Under the pieces are notes generated by a model. The model worked only from the letters and a program-made list of their open reading frames with translations. It did no database searches and was not told the DNA's origin. From positions 4,650,001 through 4,714,000 of the forward strand of contig NZ_JADEXS020000001.1 of assembly GCF_015207005.2 (NCBI RefSeq): DNA of 64,000 bases. Reading direction: 5' to 3'. The stretch comes from Desmonostoc muscorum LEGE 12446. Its GTDB lineage: Bacteria; Cyanobacteriota; Cyanobacteriia; Cyanobacteriales; Nostocaceae. Made by a program: the position numbers and the translations under genes. Positions 18,633-27,100 of this stretch are shown one piece after another. How positions within the stretch are numbered: the first letter of the stretch is position 1; each line of letters begins with the position of its first letter.

Positions 18633-19139
18633 TTACGGACAACTGAAATCTTCTATGTAGAGCTTTCGTCCTACAGACCACTTGCTATCTGGAACTTTTA
18701 AAAAATCAAACCATGTCTGTTGACCACCCCCAGGATAGCAGCTTGGAGGGTTTTGAGGAGCAGCTTTACCTAGATAAACAGTGGTTCCTGCTGGCAAAGT
18801 TACTCTTTCTATAAGAGTAGCTTTATTACCCCATACTTGATTAAGAGCTAGATTTCTGATTGCTTGTAAATTTGTTTCATATTTGTCAGTTGTCACAAAT
18901 CTACCTATCTTTTGAGTATCGTCACTATAGTAGCGATAAAAAGTCTGTGGGTAAGTTAGTATGACTTCTTTACATTTAGAGTTAAGGAAAGTAACAGCTA
19001 CATCAGCAGGTAGAGGACAGTCAGCTGTTTGAGCAAGAACTCGTGGAAAATTGAACCCAAACTGTGAAGGCAAACTGGCTGAAAATAAGTTACTAAGAAC
19101 GCTTAAACCAATACTTAAAGAAATTGAGTTAAATTTCAT
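18633..19139 (-). CDS. Secreted protein of unknown function
   Basis: A 168-residue protein with an N-terminal signal peptide (cut near VLAQ-T, about residue 37). The mature part has four Cys (in DCPLP, SKCKE, PSCYP and the C-terminal FSCP), enough for two disulfides, and an aromatic-rich middle (TYPQTFYRYYSDD). I do not recognise the family. It sits between the CRISPR array and a GDSL esterase gene on the same strand, 49 bases downstream of the latter, so the two may be cotranscribed. Confidence 0.6.
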   Translation of the reverse strand: MKFNSISLSIGLSVLSNLFSASLPSQFGFNFPRVLAQTADCPLPADVAVTFLNSKCKEVILTYPQTFYRYYSDDTQKIGRFVTTDKYETNLQAIRNLALNQVWGNKATLIERVTLPAGTTVYLGKAAPQNPPSCYPGGGQQTWFDFLKVPDSKWSVGRKLYIEDFSCP

Positions 19140-19188
19140 GTAAATTCTTCCTCACAATATTTTTAGAATATCTTTCGTTCAACCCAAC

Positions 19189-20181
19189 CTACATTCTGAA
19201 TTCTGTTAGTGCAGCGGGGCGCAGCCCATTCTTACTCCTGAATTCTTGCTTTTTAAAAGACTTCAAGATAGGTTGAGTTTTTAATACTGAAGCTGCATAT
19301 TCCGCTATGACCTTATGACCAGCAGTTGTAGGATGGATGCTGTCCCAAAACAAAAAATTGTTTGGGTTGGTCTTACAGTCCAATGATGGATAAGAAGCAG
19401 GTATGGTGATTAAAACTGAGTTTCCTAAGCAAGAATCCATCGCATTTGTAAAACCATATTGTCCAGGATTAGCTAAAACCTGTTTAAATAACAAATTAAC
19501 ATCTAAAAAAATGATATTTACATGATTTAGTTCTGGGCTTAAAGAATTGATGCTTTTAATTAACTCGACATTATATTCAGCGACCAAATCGTTGAGTTGT
19601 TTGGAAGTTGGACTATTTCTTGTACCCGGTAAGTTCCCCAAATTGAATAAATTAGCCACTAGGATATTTTTAGCTCCAACAGTGGCAAGAGAACGCACTG
19701 CTATTGATATGTTTGTAACTGACTCACTGGGATTTCCAGCACTTTTAGAATCAAGAAAATCATTCGTACCGCCCCACACGATATAAAGTGCATGTGGGTT
19801 AACAGACTTATTGACTGCTGTAAACTTATTAATTTGAGACAAGACTCCCGTTAAATATAAACCATGTACAGGAGATATATTAATGTTATACAACCCAGAC
19901 TTAGCACCACCAACAGCAAAGTTAGTGCCCAGAGACGGGTTTAAGCCCATATCTTGTGCAAGATATTCCACCCACACTGGCCCATTAGAAAAGCGTCCAT
20001 CTTTGTAAGGGTAAGGAGGAATACCTACAGCCAATTCATCTTTTGTAATATCGTAAAAATTACCATCATCAGAAAAACTGTCACCAAACACATAAATCTG
20101 CTCAAAATCAGCAGCAGTTGCCTTGAGTGTAAACATGAATGAAAACAGGAAAAATGCTGCCGTTAAAATTGTATTCTGCAT
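19189..20181 (-). CDS. Secreted GDSL/SGNH esterase with repeat-derived C-terminus
   Basis: A paralog of the gene at 6211. It has a signal peptide over about 1-23, FGDSFSDDGN with Ser35, VGGAKSG, a WGGTNDF block and DSIHPTTAGH with the Asp/His pair, so the catalytic set is complete. Unlike its paralog it has no PEP-CTERM tail. The last 20 residues or so (KKQEF ... ALTEFRM) are encoded by a fragment of the dispersed repeat also seen at 17310-17435 and 48096-48213 (GGGCTGCGCCCCGCTGC). The natural end of the gene therefore seems to have been cut off and replaced. It is probably still an active secreted hydrolase, but no longer sorted as a PEP-CTERM protein. Confidence 0.85.
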   Translation of the reverse strand: MQNTILTAAFFLFSFMFTLKATAADFEQIYVFGDSFSDDGNFYDITKDELAVGIPPYPYKDGRFSNGPVWVEYLAQDMGLNPSLGTNFAVGGAKSGLYNINISPVHGLYLTGVLSQINKFTAVNKSVNPHALYIVWGGTNDFLDSKSAGNPSESVTNISIAVRSLATVGAKNILVANLFNLGNLPGTRNSPTSKQLNDLVAEYNVELIKSINSLSPELNHVNIIFLDVNLLFKQVLANPGQYGFTNAMDSCLGNSVLITIPASYPSLDCKTNPNNFLFWDSIHPTTAGHKVIAEYAASVLKTQPILKSFKKQEFRSKNGLRPAALTEFRM

Positions 20182-20385
20182 AATCTTTTTTATTCAAAAA
20201 ATTGAATACACATTACTTTTTTCAACAACTCGTTCTTCTTTTTTTAATATCATTATGAAAACTTATAAGTCAATAAAAATGCAACAAATAAGAACCAATT
20301 CGTAAACAGGCGATCCGAAAAAGTGAGATGTCCTTGTTTGGGTAGTTCTTGCAGAGGGCATTAGAAAGTGAGGTATACTTGTAGG

Positions 20386-20407
20386 GGCACGGCAGTGCCC
20401 CTACACC
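20386..20407. repeat. Short palindromic repeat core
   Basis: GGGGCACGGCAGTGCCCC is a perfect hairpin, like the centre of the element at 5964-6070, without recognisable outer ends. Confidence 0.45.
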
Positions 20408-20418
20408 TTTCGATATAA

Positions 20419-20543
20419 TAGACCTCTTGCATAAATCAAAAAGAAAGAACCCCACCCCGCATTTGAGTAAAGCAAACGCTCCCCTCCCCGCAGGCGGGGA
20501 GGGGCTGGGGGTGGGGTCTTAGGGGACTTTTGCAAGAGGTCTA
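20419..20543. mobile_element. 125-bp MITE with TIR TAGACCTCTTGCA (copy 1)
   Basis: Perfect 13-base inverted ends (20419-20431 and 20531-20543). The terminal TA may be a TA target duplication of the IS630/Tc1 kind. The inside is a C/G-rich palindrome (CCCCTCCCCGCAGGCGGGGAG). A second copy of exactly the same length lies in the opposite orientation at 29645-29769. No coding capacity. Confidence 0.8.
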
Positions 20544-20636
20544 ATGGAATATTTTTTTCGTTGGAAGTCCCTAATATTGGCAGAAATTTCAGCCATCAAC
20601 CCGATCGCAACTACCAGCTGCAATGAAGGCTACTTC

Positions 20637-21254
20637 TTAATCAAAATCTGTGGGTAAATCTGGTTGACGATAATGTTGAAAAAGTCGGGTGATTTGTACT
20701 GGCGTCACGCGTCCAATAGAAAGTTCTGGTAACGCATCTTCACGAAAAAAATCTACTGCTTCAGTTTCAATACTTGATGATGGAGAACCACCGATTATTT
20801 CACAGTGAAAAAATAGCTTGTAGACATAAAACGGAAACGGTGGATGTCCTTGTTTATCTCTGTCATAAACTGCTAGTAATTTAGTAGCGCGTGCCTGATA
20901 TCCAGATTCTTCATATACTTCTTTGACGACTACCTCACTGGGAGACTCGCCAACATCTGCCCATCCACCGGGTAAAGTCCAAAAACCATCAGATCTTTCT
21001 TTGACTAATAATATAGTATCGTCTCTAAAAATTGCTGCCCGCACATCAACTTTGGGAGTTGCATATCCTACTTCACGGCTAAATAAATCAAGGACATAGC
21101 TGTGTTCGACATTTGAGTAAGTCGCCATAATTTCTGTGGCGATCGCTCTTAATTGTTTATAGCGTTCGATATCATAAACGCCTTCAGAATAGGTGAGACC
21201 ATTTTGGGCGATCGCTTGTAACTTTTGCGCCCATTCCAGCCATTTTGGTTCCAT
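20637..21254 (-). CDS. Nudix hydrolase with N-terminal helical domain
   Basis: A 205-residue protein. Residues 1-65 form the helical domain typical of YjhB-type Nudix proteins (WLEWAQKLQAIAQNGLTYS). The Nudix box follows at about 97-119 as GGWADVGESPSE then KEVYEESG, with Lys replacing the first Arg of REUXEE but all metal-binding Glu kept. Relatives hydrolyse nucleoside diphosphate derivatives such as ADP-ribose; substrate here is not determined. Single gene. The segment just upstream (21255-21400) is arrays of GGGGATT and CTCCCTCAT units. Confidence 0.85.
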   Translation of the reverse strand: MEPKWLEWAQKLQAIAQNGLTYSEGVYDIERYKQLRAIATEIMATYSNVEHSYVLDLFSREVGYATPKVDVRAAIFRDDTILLVKERSDGFWTLPGGWADVGESPSEVVVKEVYEESGYQARATKLLAVYDRDKQGHPPFPFYVYKLFFHCEIIGGSPSSSIETEAVDFFREDALPELSIGRVTPVQITRLFQHYRQPDLPTDFD

Positions 21255-21400
21255 ATTTAGGGATTGGGGATTGGGGATTGGGGATTGGGGATTGGGGAGT
21301 GGTGAGTGCTGAGTTAGGAGTTATGAGTTAGGAGTTAGGAGTTATCATTCTCCCTCATCTCCCTCATCTCCCTCATCTCCCTCATCTCCCCATTCCCTAC
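21255..21400. repeat. Heptamer GGGGATT and nonamer TCTCCCTCA arrays
   Basis: Positions about 21259-21300 are consecutive GGGATTG-type heptamers, 21305-21345 are GAGTTAG-type words, and 21348-21395 are consecutive TCTCCCTCA units. These are typical short tandem repeats of Nostocales. They fill the gap between pgk and the Nudix gene. Confidence 0.75.
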
Positions 21401-22603
21401 TTACGCATCATCTAAAGCTGCGATACCAGGTAAAACCTTACCTTCAAGTAACTCCAAGCTAGCGCCGCCGCCGGTGGAGATGTGGCTCATTTGATCGGCT
21501 AAACCGACTTTTTCCACAGCCGCCACCGAGTCGCCACCGCCGATAATGGTGGTTGTGCCAGTTTTGCTAATTTCGGCGAGGGTATGAGCGATCGCTTCTG
21601 TACCTACCGCAAACTTATCAAACTCAAACACACCCATCGGCCCGTTCCAAATTACCGTTTTGGTATCTGCAAGGGCTTCTTGGAAAACTTTTACTGAGTC
21701 TGGGCCAATATCCAAACCCATACCATCAGCAGGGATATTTTCAATGCTGACAGTTGTCGCATTCGCATCGGGAGCAAATTTATCTGCCGAGACGATATCT
21801 GTGGGTAACAGGAAGGTAACACCACGTTCTTTTGCCTTCGCTTCCAAAGACTTCGCCAATTCTAGCTTGTCTTCTTCCACCAACGACTTACCAACATTCA
21901 AACCACGGGCTTTGTAGAAAGTAAAAATCATCCCACCGCCGATGATCAGCTTGTCGCACTTCTCCAGCAGCGTTTCAATCACACCAATTTTACTGGAAAC
22001 CTTGGAACCACCGATAATTGCAGCCAAAGGACGCTGGGGATTTTCAATGGCGTTTTGGAGATATTCCAATTCCTTCTCAACCAAATATCCAGCCACAGAA
22101 GGACTCAGGTATTTAGTCACCCCTTCAGTAGAAGCATGGGCGCGGTGTGCAGTACCAAAAGCATCATTTACATAAAAATCAGCATTGGCTGCCAATTTTT
22201 GGGCAAATTCTGGGTCATTTTTCTCTTCTTGTGGGTAGAAGCGGACATTTTCTAGTAAAAGCACTTGCCCATTTTCCAGCGCCGCCACCTTAGCTGCAAC
22301 TTCATCGCCAATGGAGTCATCAGTTTTGACAACTTCTTGCCCCAACAACTCAGAGAGACGCTTAGCCACAGGCGTCAAGCGCAATTTGTCATCCACACCC
22401 TTGGGACGCCCAAAATGGCTTGCGAGAATGACCTTAGCTCCCTTTTGGGTCAAATCTTTGATGGTTGGCAGAGCAGCGCGAATGCGAGTATCGTCTGTGA
22501 TATTGCCTTGCTCGTCCACAGGCACGTTAAAATCAACCCGCACCAAGGCGCGTTTTCCAGAGATATCAGCCGCAGATAAACTTGCTAAACTTTTTTTGGA
22601 CAC
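21401..22603 (-). CDS. pgk: Phosphoglycerate kinase
   Basis: A 400-residue protein, the usual bacterial length. It converts 1,3-bisphosphoglycerate and ADP to 3-phosphoglycerate and ATP, in reverse in the Calvin cycle. Motifs: RVDFNVPVD near the start, [20 protein letters not shown], the hinge region [11 protein letters not shown], and the nucleotide loop [10 protein letters not shown] near the C-terminus. Divergent from the universal stress protein gene, with 89 bases between the starts. Confidence 0.98.
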   Translation of the reverse strand: MSKKSLASLSAADISGKRALVRVDFNVPVDEQGNITDDTRIRAALPTIKDLTQKGAKVILASHFGRPKGVDDKLRLTPVAKRLSELLGQEVVKTDDSIGDEVAAKVAALENGQVLLLENVRFYPQEEKNDPEFAQKLAANADFYVNDAFGTAHRAHASTEGVTKYLSPSVAGYLVEKELEYLQNAIENPQRPLAAIIGGSKVSSKIGVIETLLEKCDKLIIGGGMIFTFYKARGLNVGKSLVEEDKLELAKSLEAKAKERGVTFLLPTDIVSADKFAPDANATTVSIENIPADGMGLDIGPDSVKVFQEALADTKTVIWNGPMGVFEFDKFAVGTEAIAHTLAEISKTGTTTIIGGGDSVAAVEKVGLADQMSHISTGGGASLELLEGKVLPGIAALDDA

Positions 22604-22692
22604 AGCAAACTCTCCTGATTGCCTTTTTGTTATTGTTTTGAAAGTAGAACCATCCAGATTTTACCGGAGTCAGGGGTGCCCAGGTGATAGAG

Positions 22693-23100
22693 ATGTTTAA
22701 GACAGTACTATTTCCAATCGATCAAAGCCGGGAAACGCGGGAAGCTGCTGACGTAGTTACCAACATCGTCCAAAAGTACGGCAGTCGCTTAGTGCTGCTG
22801 TCTGTGGTAGAAGAACCGCCCCCAGATGCACCTAGTGGAGATCCAATGGTGTCACCAGAGGTAGTTGCCAAATTGCTCCAAAGTGCCCAATCTTTATTTT
22901 CTGGACAAGGAATTCAATCTGAAGTTCTGGAAAAGCAAGGCAAACCAGCTTTTACCATCTGCGATGTCGCTGATGAAATCGGAGCAGATTTAATCATCAT
23001 GGGTTGTCGGGGGCTAGGCTTGACTGAAGAGGGAGCAACTGATAGTGTCACGACTCGCGTGATTAACCTTGCGCCTTGTCCAGTGTTGATTGTGCCGTAA
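22693..23100 (+). CDS. Universal stress protein (UspA family)
   Basis: A 135-residue single-domain Usp: MFKTVLFPIDQSRE at the start and the ATP-binding signature GCRGLG followed by SVTTRVINLAPCPVLIVP at the end. I prefer ATG 22693 to the upstream GTG 22684 because Usp proteins begin directly with this first strand. A small hairpin just after the stop (GTGCGTTAA / TTAACGCAC, 23112-23135) has no strong T-run and is a doubtful terminator. The remaining gap to 23422 has nothing else I can identify. Confidence 0.9.
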   Translation: MFKTVLFPIDQSRETREAADVVTNIVQKYGSRLVLLSVVEEPPPDAPSGDPMVSPEVVAKLLQSAQSLFSGQGIQSEVLEKQGKPAFTICDVADEIGADLIIMGCRGLGLTEEGATDSVTTRVINLAPCPVLIVP

Positions 23101-23422
23101 AAACCTGTAGCGTGCGTTAACACAGTTTAACGCACTGCCCAAAATTTCTTGAAATTATTGTTTTCTTGTCTTGACTGATTTTTAAGTCAAAAATAAATTT
23201 TTTCGTTTTGTATTCCAATTGTTAGAAGCAAAAATAAATTGTCAGTTGGAAATACTGGCATCGAGGGTTATTTCTCGTTTTTCTTGCTCTGAGCGATCGC
23301 CCTTTTGAATTTCACAAAAATTGATTCGCCGAACGTCATAGCAAGACTTTCAACATTGTCAGCTTGATGAAATGTGAATGATAATATTTTCACGTTCTAC
23401 TTGACAATTCTAGAAATTTGAT

Positions 23423-23959
23423 ATGAATATTAACACTCGTTTACAGATGATTTTAACTGATACATCTATTGATACAGTATTACCTGCGATCGCTCAACTA
23501 AATTTACCCAACTGGTGGTTAGCCGGAGGTGCAGTCAGAAACACAGTTTGGCGTTCAATTTTTGGCGAACATTGCGGCTTAGGTATTAAAGATTTTGATA
23601 TTGCATTTTTTGATATAGAAGGAAATCGTTCCCAGGAACTAGCAGCAAAGGCAAATCTCACAGAACAATTCCCTCATGAGCAATTTGATGTCAAAAATCA
23701 AGCTAGTTTTGCTCGTTGGCGTCTTGGTGCCAGACCCTACACCAGTACAGAAGATGGTATTACAGATTGGTTACATACTGCTACTGCTGTAGGAGTTCGA
23801 CTAGACACACAAGGCCAATGGCAATTTTTCACTCCCTACGGGTTAGATGACCTGTTTGCTGGCATTATTCGACCGACACCAGCACATACTCATAACATTG
23901 ATGCCCACAATAAGGCCTCTGGGTTTTTGTCAAAATGTCCTTATCTGCGGTTGGCGTAA
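23423..23959 (+). CDS. Nucleotidyltransferase-like protein (PF06042 family)
   Basis: A 178-residue protein. WWLAGGAVRNTVW near residue 32 and GIKDFDIAFFD near 55 match the GG/DxD pattern of the nucleotidyltransferase fold as seen in the NTP_transf_6 family. TPYGLDDLFAGIIRPTP and KCPYLRL near the end are also family-like. Length is about normal. Biochemical substrate is unknown. It lies upstream of the large hybrid kinase; a GAGACGTTGCAATGCAACGTCTC hairpin (about 23984-24008) separates them. Confidence 0.75.
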   Translation: MNINTRLQMILTDTSIDTVLPAIAQLNLPNWWLAGGAVRNTVWRSIFGEHCGLGIKDFDIAFFDIEGNRSQELAAKANLTEQFPHEQFDVKNQASFARWRLGARPYTSTEDGITDWLHTATAVGVRLDTQGQWQFFTPYGLDDLFAGIIRPTPAHTHNIDAHNKASGFLSKCPYLRLA

Positions 23960-24136
23960 AAGTTACGGCGTTGGTGACCACATGTAGAGACGTTGCAATG
24001 CAACGTCTCTCAATTTTTTGGTACGGAATCACAATGTTAATAATTTTCTACGTACTGGGAATAATTAAAATAGAACCCCTCTTTCGGGACAGAACGGGGG
24101 GTGATGCAAATTTTATAACTTTATAATCAAAAATCA

Positions 24137-27100
24137 ATGCCAAATCGAACTGGATATCAAATCAACTCGACTCTCCACGAAGGAATTCAAACTGTTATTT
24201 ATCAAACACAAAAACCAAACACACAACAGCAAGTTATTATCAAGCTGCTTAAAAATGAATATCCTACCCTCGAAGCTTTTACTCGGCTGAAAAATGAGTA
24301 TCAAATTCAGCAAAGTTTAGACCATCCGAATATAGTTAAAGCCATCAGTTTAGAAACCTTTGATAATCGTGTAGGACTGTTATTAGAAGACTTTGGTGGT
24401 CAGTCTTTAGCCCAACTTTTACAAACAGAAAAAATTGATTTAATTAACCATTTAAAAATTGCTATTCAACTGACTAAAGCTTTAGATTATTTACATAAAA
24501 ACCAGATTATTCATAAAGATATCAAACCTAGTAACATCATCATTAACTCCCAGACGGGTATTGTTAAACTCACTGATTTTGGCATAGCTTCCCGCCTAAA
24601 TAAGGAAAATCCCCAATTTACTAACCCTAACTCCGTTGAAGGCACACTTGCCTATATGTCTCCTGAACAAACTGGGAGAATGAATCGTATTATCGATTAT
24701 CGCACTGACTTTTATTCTTTTGGTGTGACTTTATATGAAATGCTCACCGATAAAACACCATTTTTTAACCAAGATCCCCTAGAAATAGTTTATAGTCACA
24801 TTGCTATTCAACCAATAACTCCGCAATCATTAAATCCGAATATTCCTAGCGCCATCTCCGAAATTGTCATGAAGCTGATGGCAAAAAATGCCGAAGACAG
24901 ATATCAAAGTGCTACAGGGTTATTAGCAGACTTAGAATTATGTCTCAAGCAGTTAGAAACTCAAGGTATAATTACTAATTTTGTTCCAGGTCGTTTAGAT
25001 GTTTTAAGCCAGTTATTAATTCCCCAAAAATTATATGGTCGTGAACAACAAGTTAATGAACTCTTAGCAGCATTTGAGCGCGTTACTGACCCCCCTGAAT
25101 CCCCCCTTACTAATGGGGGACTAAAGGGGGTAGAAATGATGCTAGTTTCTGGTTATTCTGGCATTGGCAAATCAGTTTTAGTCAATGAAGTTAATAAACC
25201 CATTACTCGCAGACAAGGTTATTTTATTGCTGGTAAATTTGACCAATTAAAACGAAATATACCTTATGCTTCTTTAATTCAAGCTTTTGCTTACTTAATG
25301 CGTTATTTGCTTACAGAAAATAATGAACAAATAGAAAGATGGCGTGATAAAATATTATCAGCTTTAGGAACAAATGGAAAAGTTATTACTGACGTAATTC
25401 CAGAAGTAGAATTAATCATTGGTACACAGCCAGAAGTTCCGCAAATTGGGGCAGCAGAATCACAAAACCGCTTCAATCGTGTTTTTAAAGAATTTATCCA
25501 AGTCTTCACTCAAAAAGAACATCCATTAGTCATATTTTTAGATGATTTGCAATGGGCAGATTCAGCCACATTAAATTTAATCCAACTGCTGATAACTGAC
25601 AGCGATAGTAAATATTTGTTGTTTATTGGGGCATATAGAGATAATGAAGTTAGTCCGGCACATCCATTAATCCAAAAAATAGAAGAAATTAAGAATGCCG
25701 GTACAGTTGTTAATAATCTAGTGTTGCAGCCTCTAAATTTAGACAATGTAACTCAACTAATTGCTGAAACTCTCCAAGAAACAGAAACTGGAGTTGTGAA
25801 TCAGCAAATTATCGAACTAGCTGAATTGATTTGTAATAAAACAGGTGGTAATCCCTTTTTTATTACACAACTCATTCAGGTACTTTATCAAGAAAAACTG
25901 TTAATATTTGACTTTGTTAATGCTCAATGGCAGTGGAGTATAGCGGATATTCAAGCAATTGGAATTACTGATAAAAATGTAGTAGAACTAGTTGCAAGTC
26001 GGGTTGAAAAACTACCAAAGGTTACCCAAGATGTTTTAAAACTAGCAGCTTGTGTGGGTGACAGATTTAGTTTAGATATTTTATCAATAGTCAATCAAAA
26101 GTCACCTTCTGTGACAGCCAATGATTTACACTCGGCTTTGCAAGCGGGATTAATTCTGCCTTTAAGTGAAGCTTACCGCATTCCTTTGGTTTTTAATCAA
26201 GAAGAAGCGGTGAATTTAAATTTCGATACTTCACGAGTGGGTTATAAGTTCTTACATGACAGAGTACAACAAGCCGCATATTCGTTGATTCCAGAAGAAC
26301 TCAAGAAATCTACTCATTTAAAAATCGGTCAATTGCTCCTGCAAAATATACCCCAGGAGGAAATAGAAGCAAATATTTTTGATATTGTTAATCAGCTGAA
26401 TGTAGGTATTGGTAACTTAATAGAGCAATCTGAAAAAACTGAATTAGCACGATTGAATTTAATTGCTGGACAAAAAGCGAAAGCGTCTACAGCTTATGAA
26501 GCTGCTCTGAAATACTTAACAACTGGGATAGAACTTTTAAGTATAGACTCTTGGCAAACTGAATATAATTTAACTGTAGGTTTATATGAAGGAGGCGCAG
26601 AAGTAGCCTATTTGAGTGGTAATTTTGAGCAGATGTACCAATGGGCTGAGGTAGTGGAGCAAGAAGCTAAAATTCTTTTAGATAAAGTCAAAGTATATGA
26701 AGTACAAATTATCGCTTCTATAATTCAAAGCAAACAAATTCAAGCTATTAAGATAGCGATATCGACTCTGCGATTGTTAGGAATAAGCTTTCCAGATGAA
26801 CCGACATCAGTTGATATTCAGCAAGGGATGGATGAAATCGCTGCTGCGTTGGAAGGGAAAGTGATTGCAGATTTAATTAACTTACCATTGATGACCGATC
26901 CTAACAAGATTGCAGCCATGAGAATCTTAATGGGAGTTCTCCCAGCGGCTTTTCAAACTGCTCCCGCAATGATGCCAATTATTGTCTGTGAAATGGTCAA
27001 TTTGTCTTTAAAATATGGCAATACGGCTGTATCTGGTTATGGTTATAGTCTTTATGGATTACTTCTTTGTGGAGTTCAAGGGGAAATTGATTCTGGCTAT

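Noticed and set aside
23112..23135. Hairpin after the universal stress protein gene as a terminator
   Set aside because: The stem is 9 bp but no T-run follows on either strand; too weak to call.
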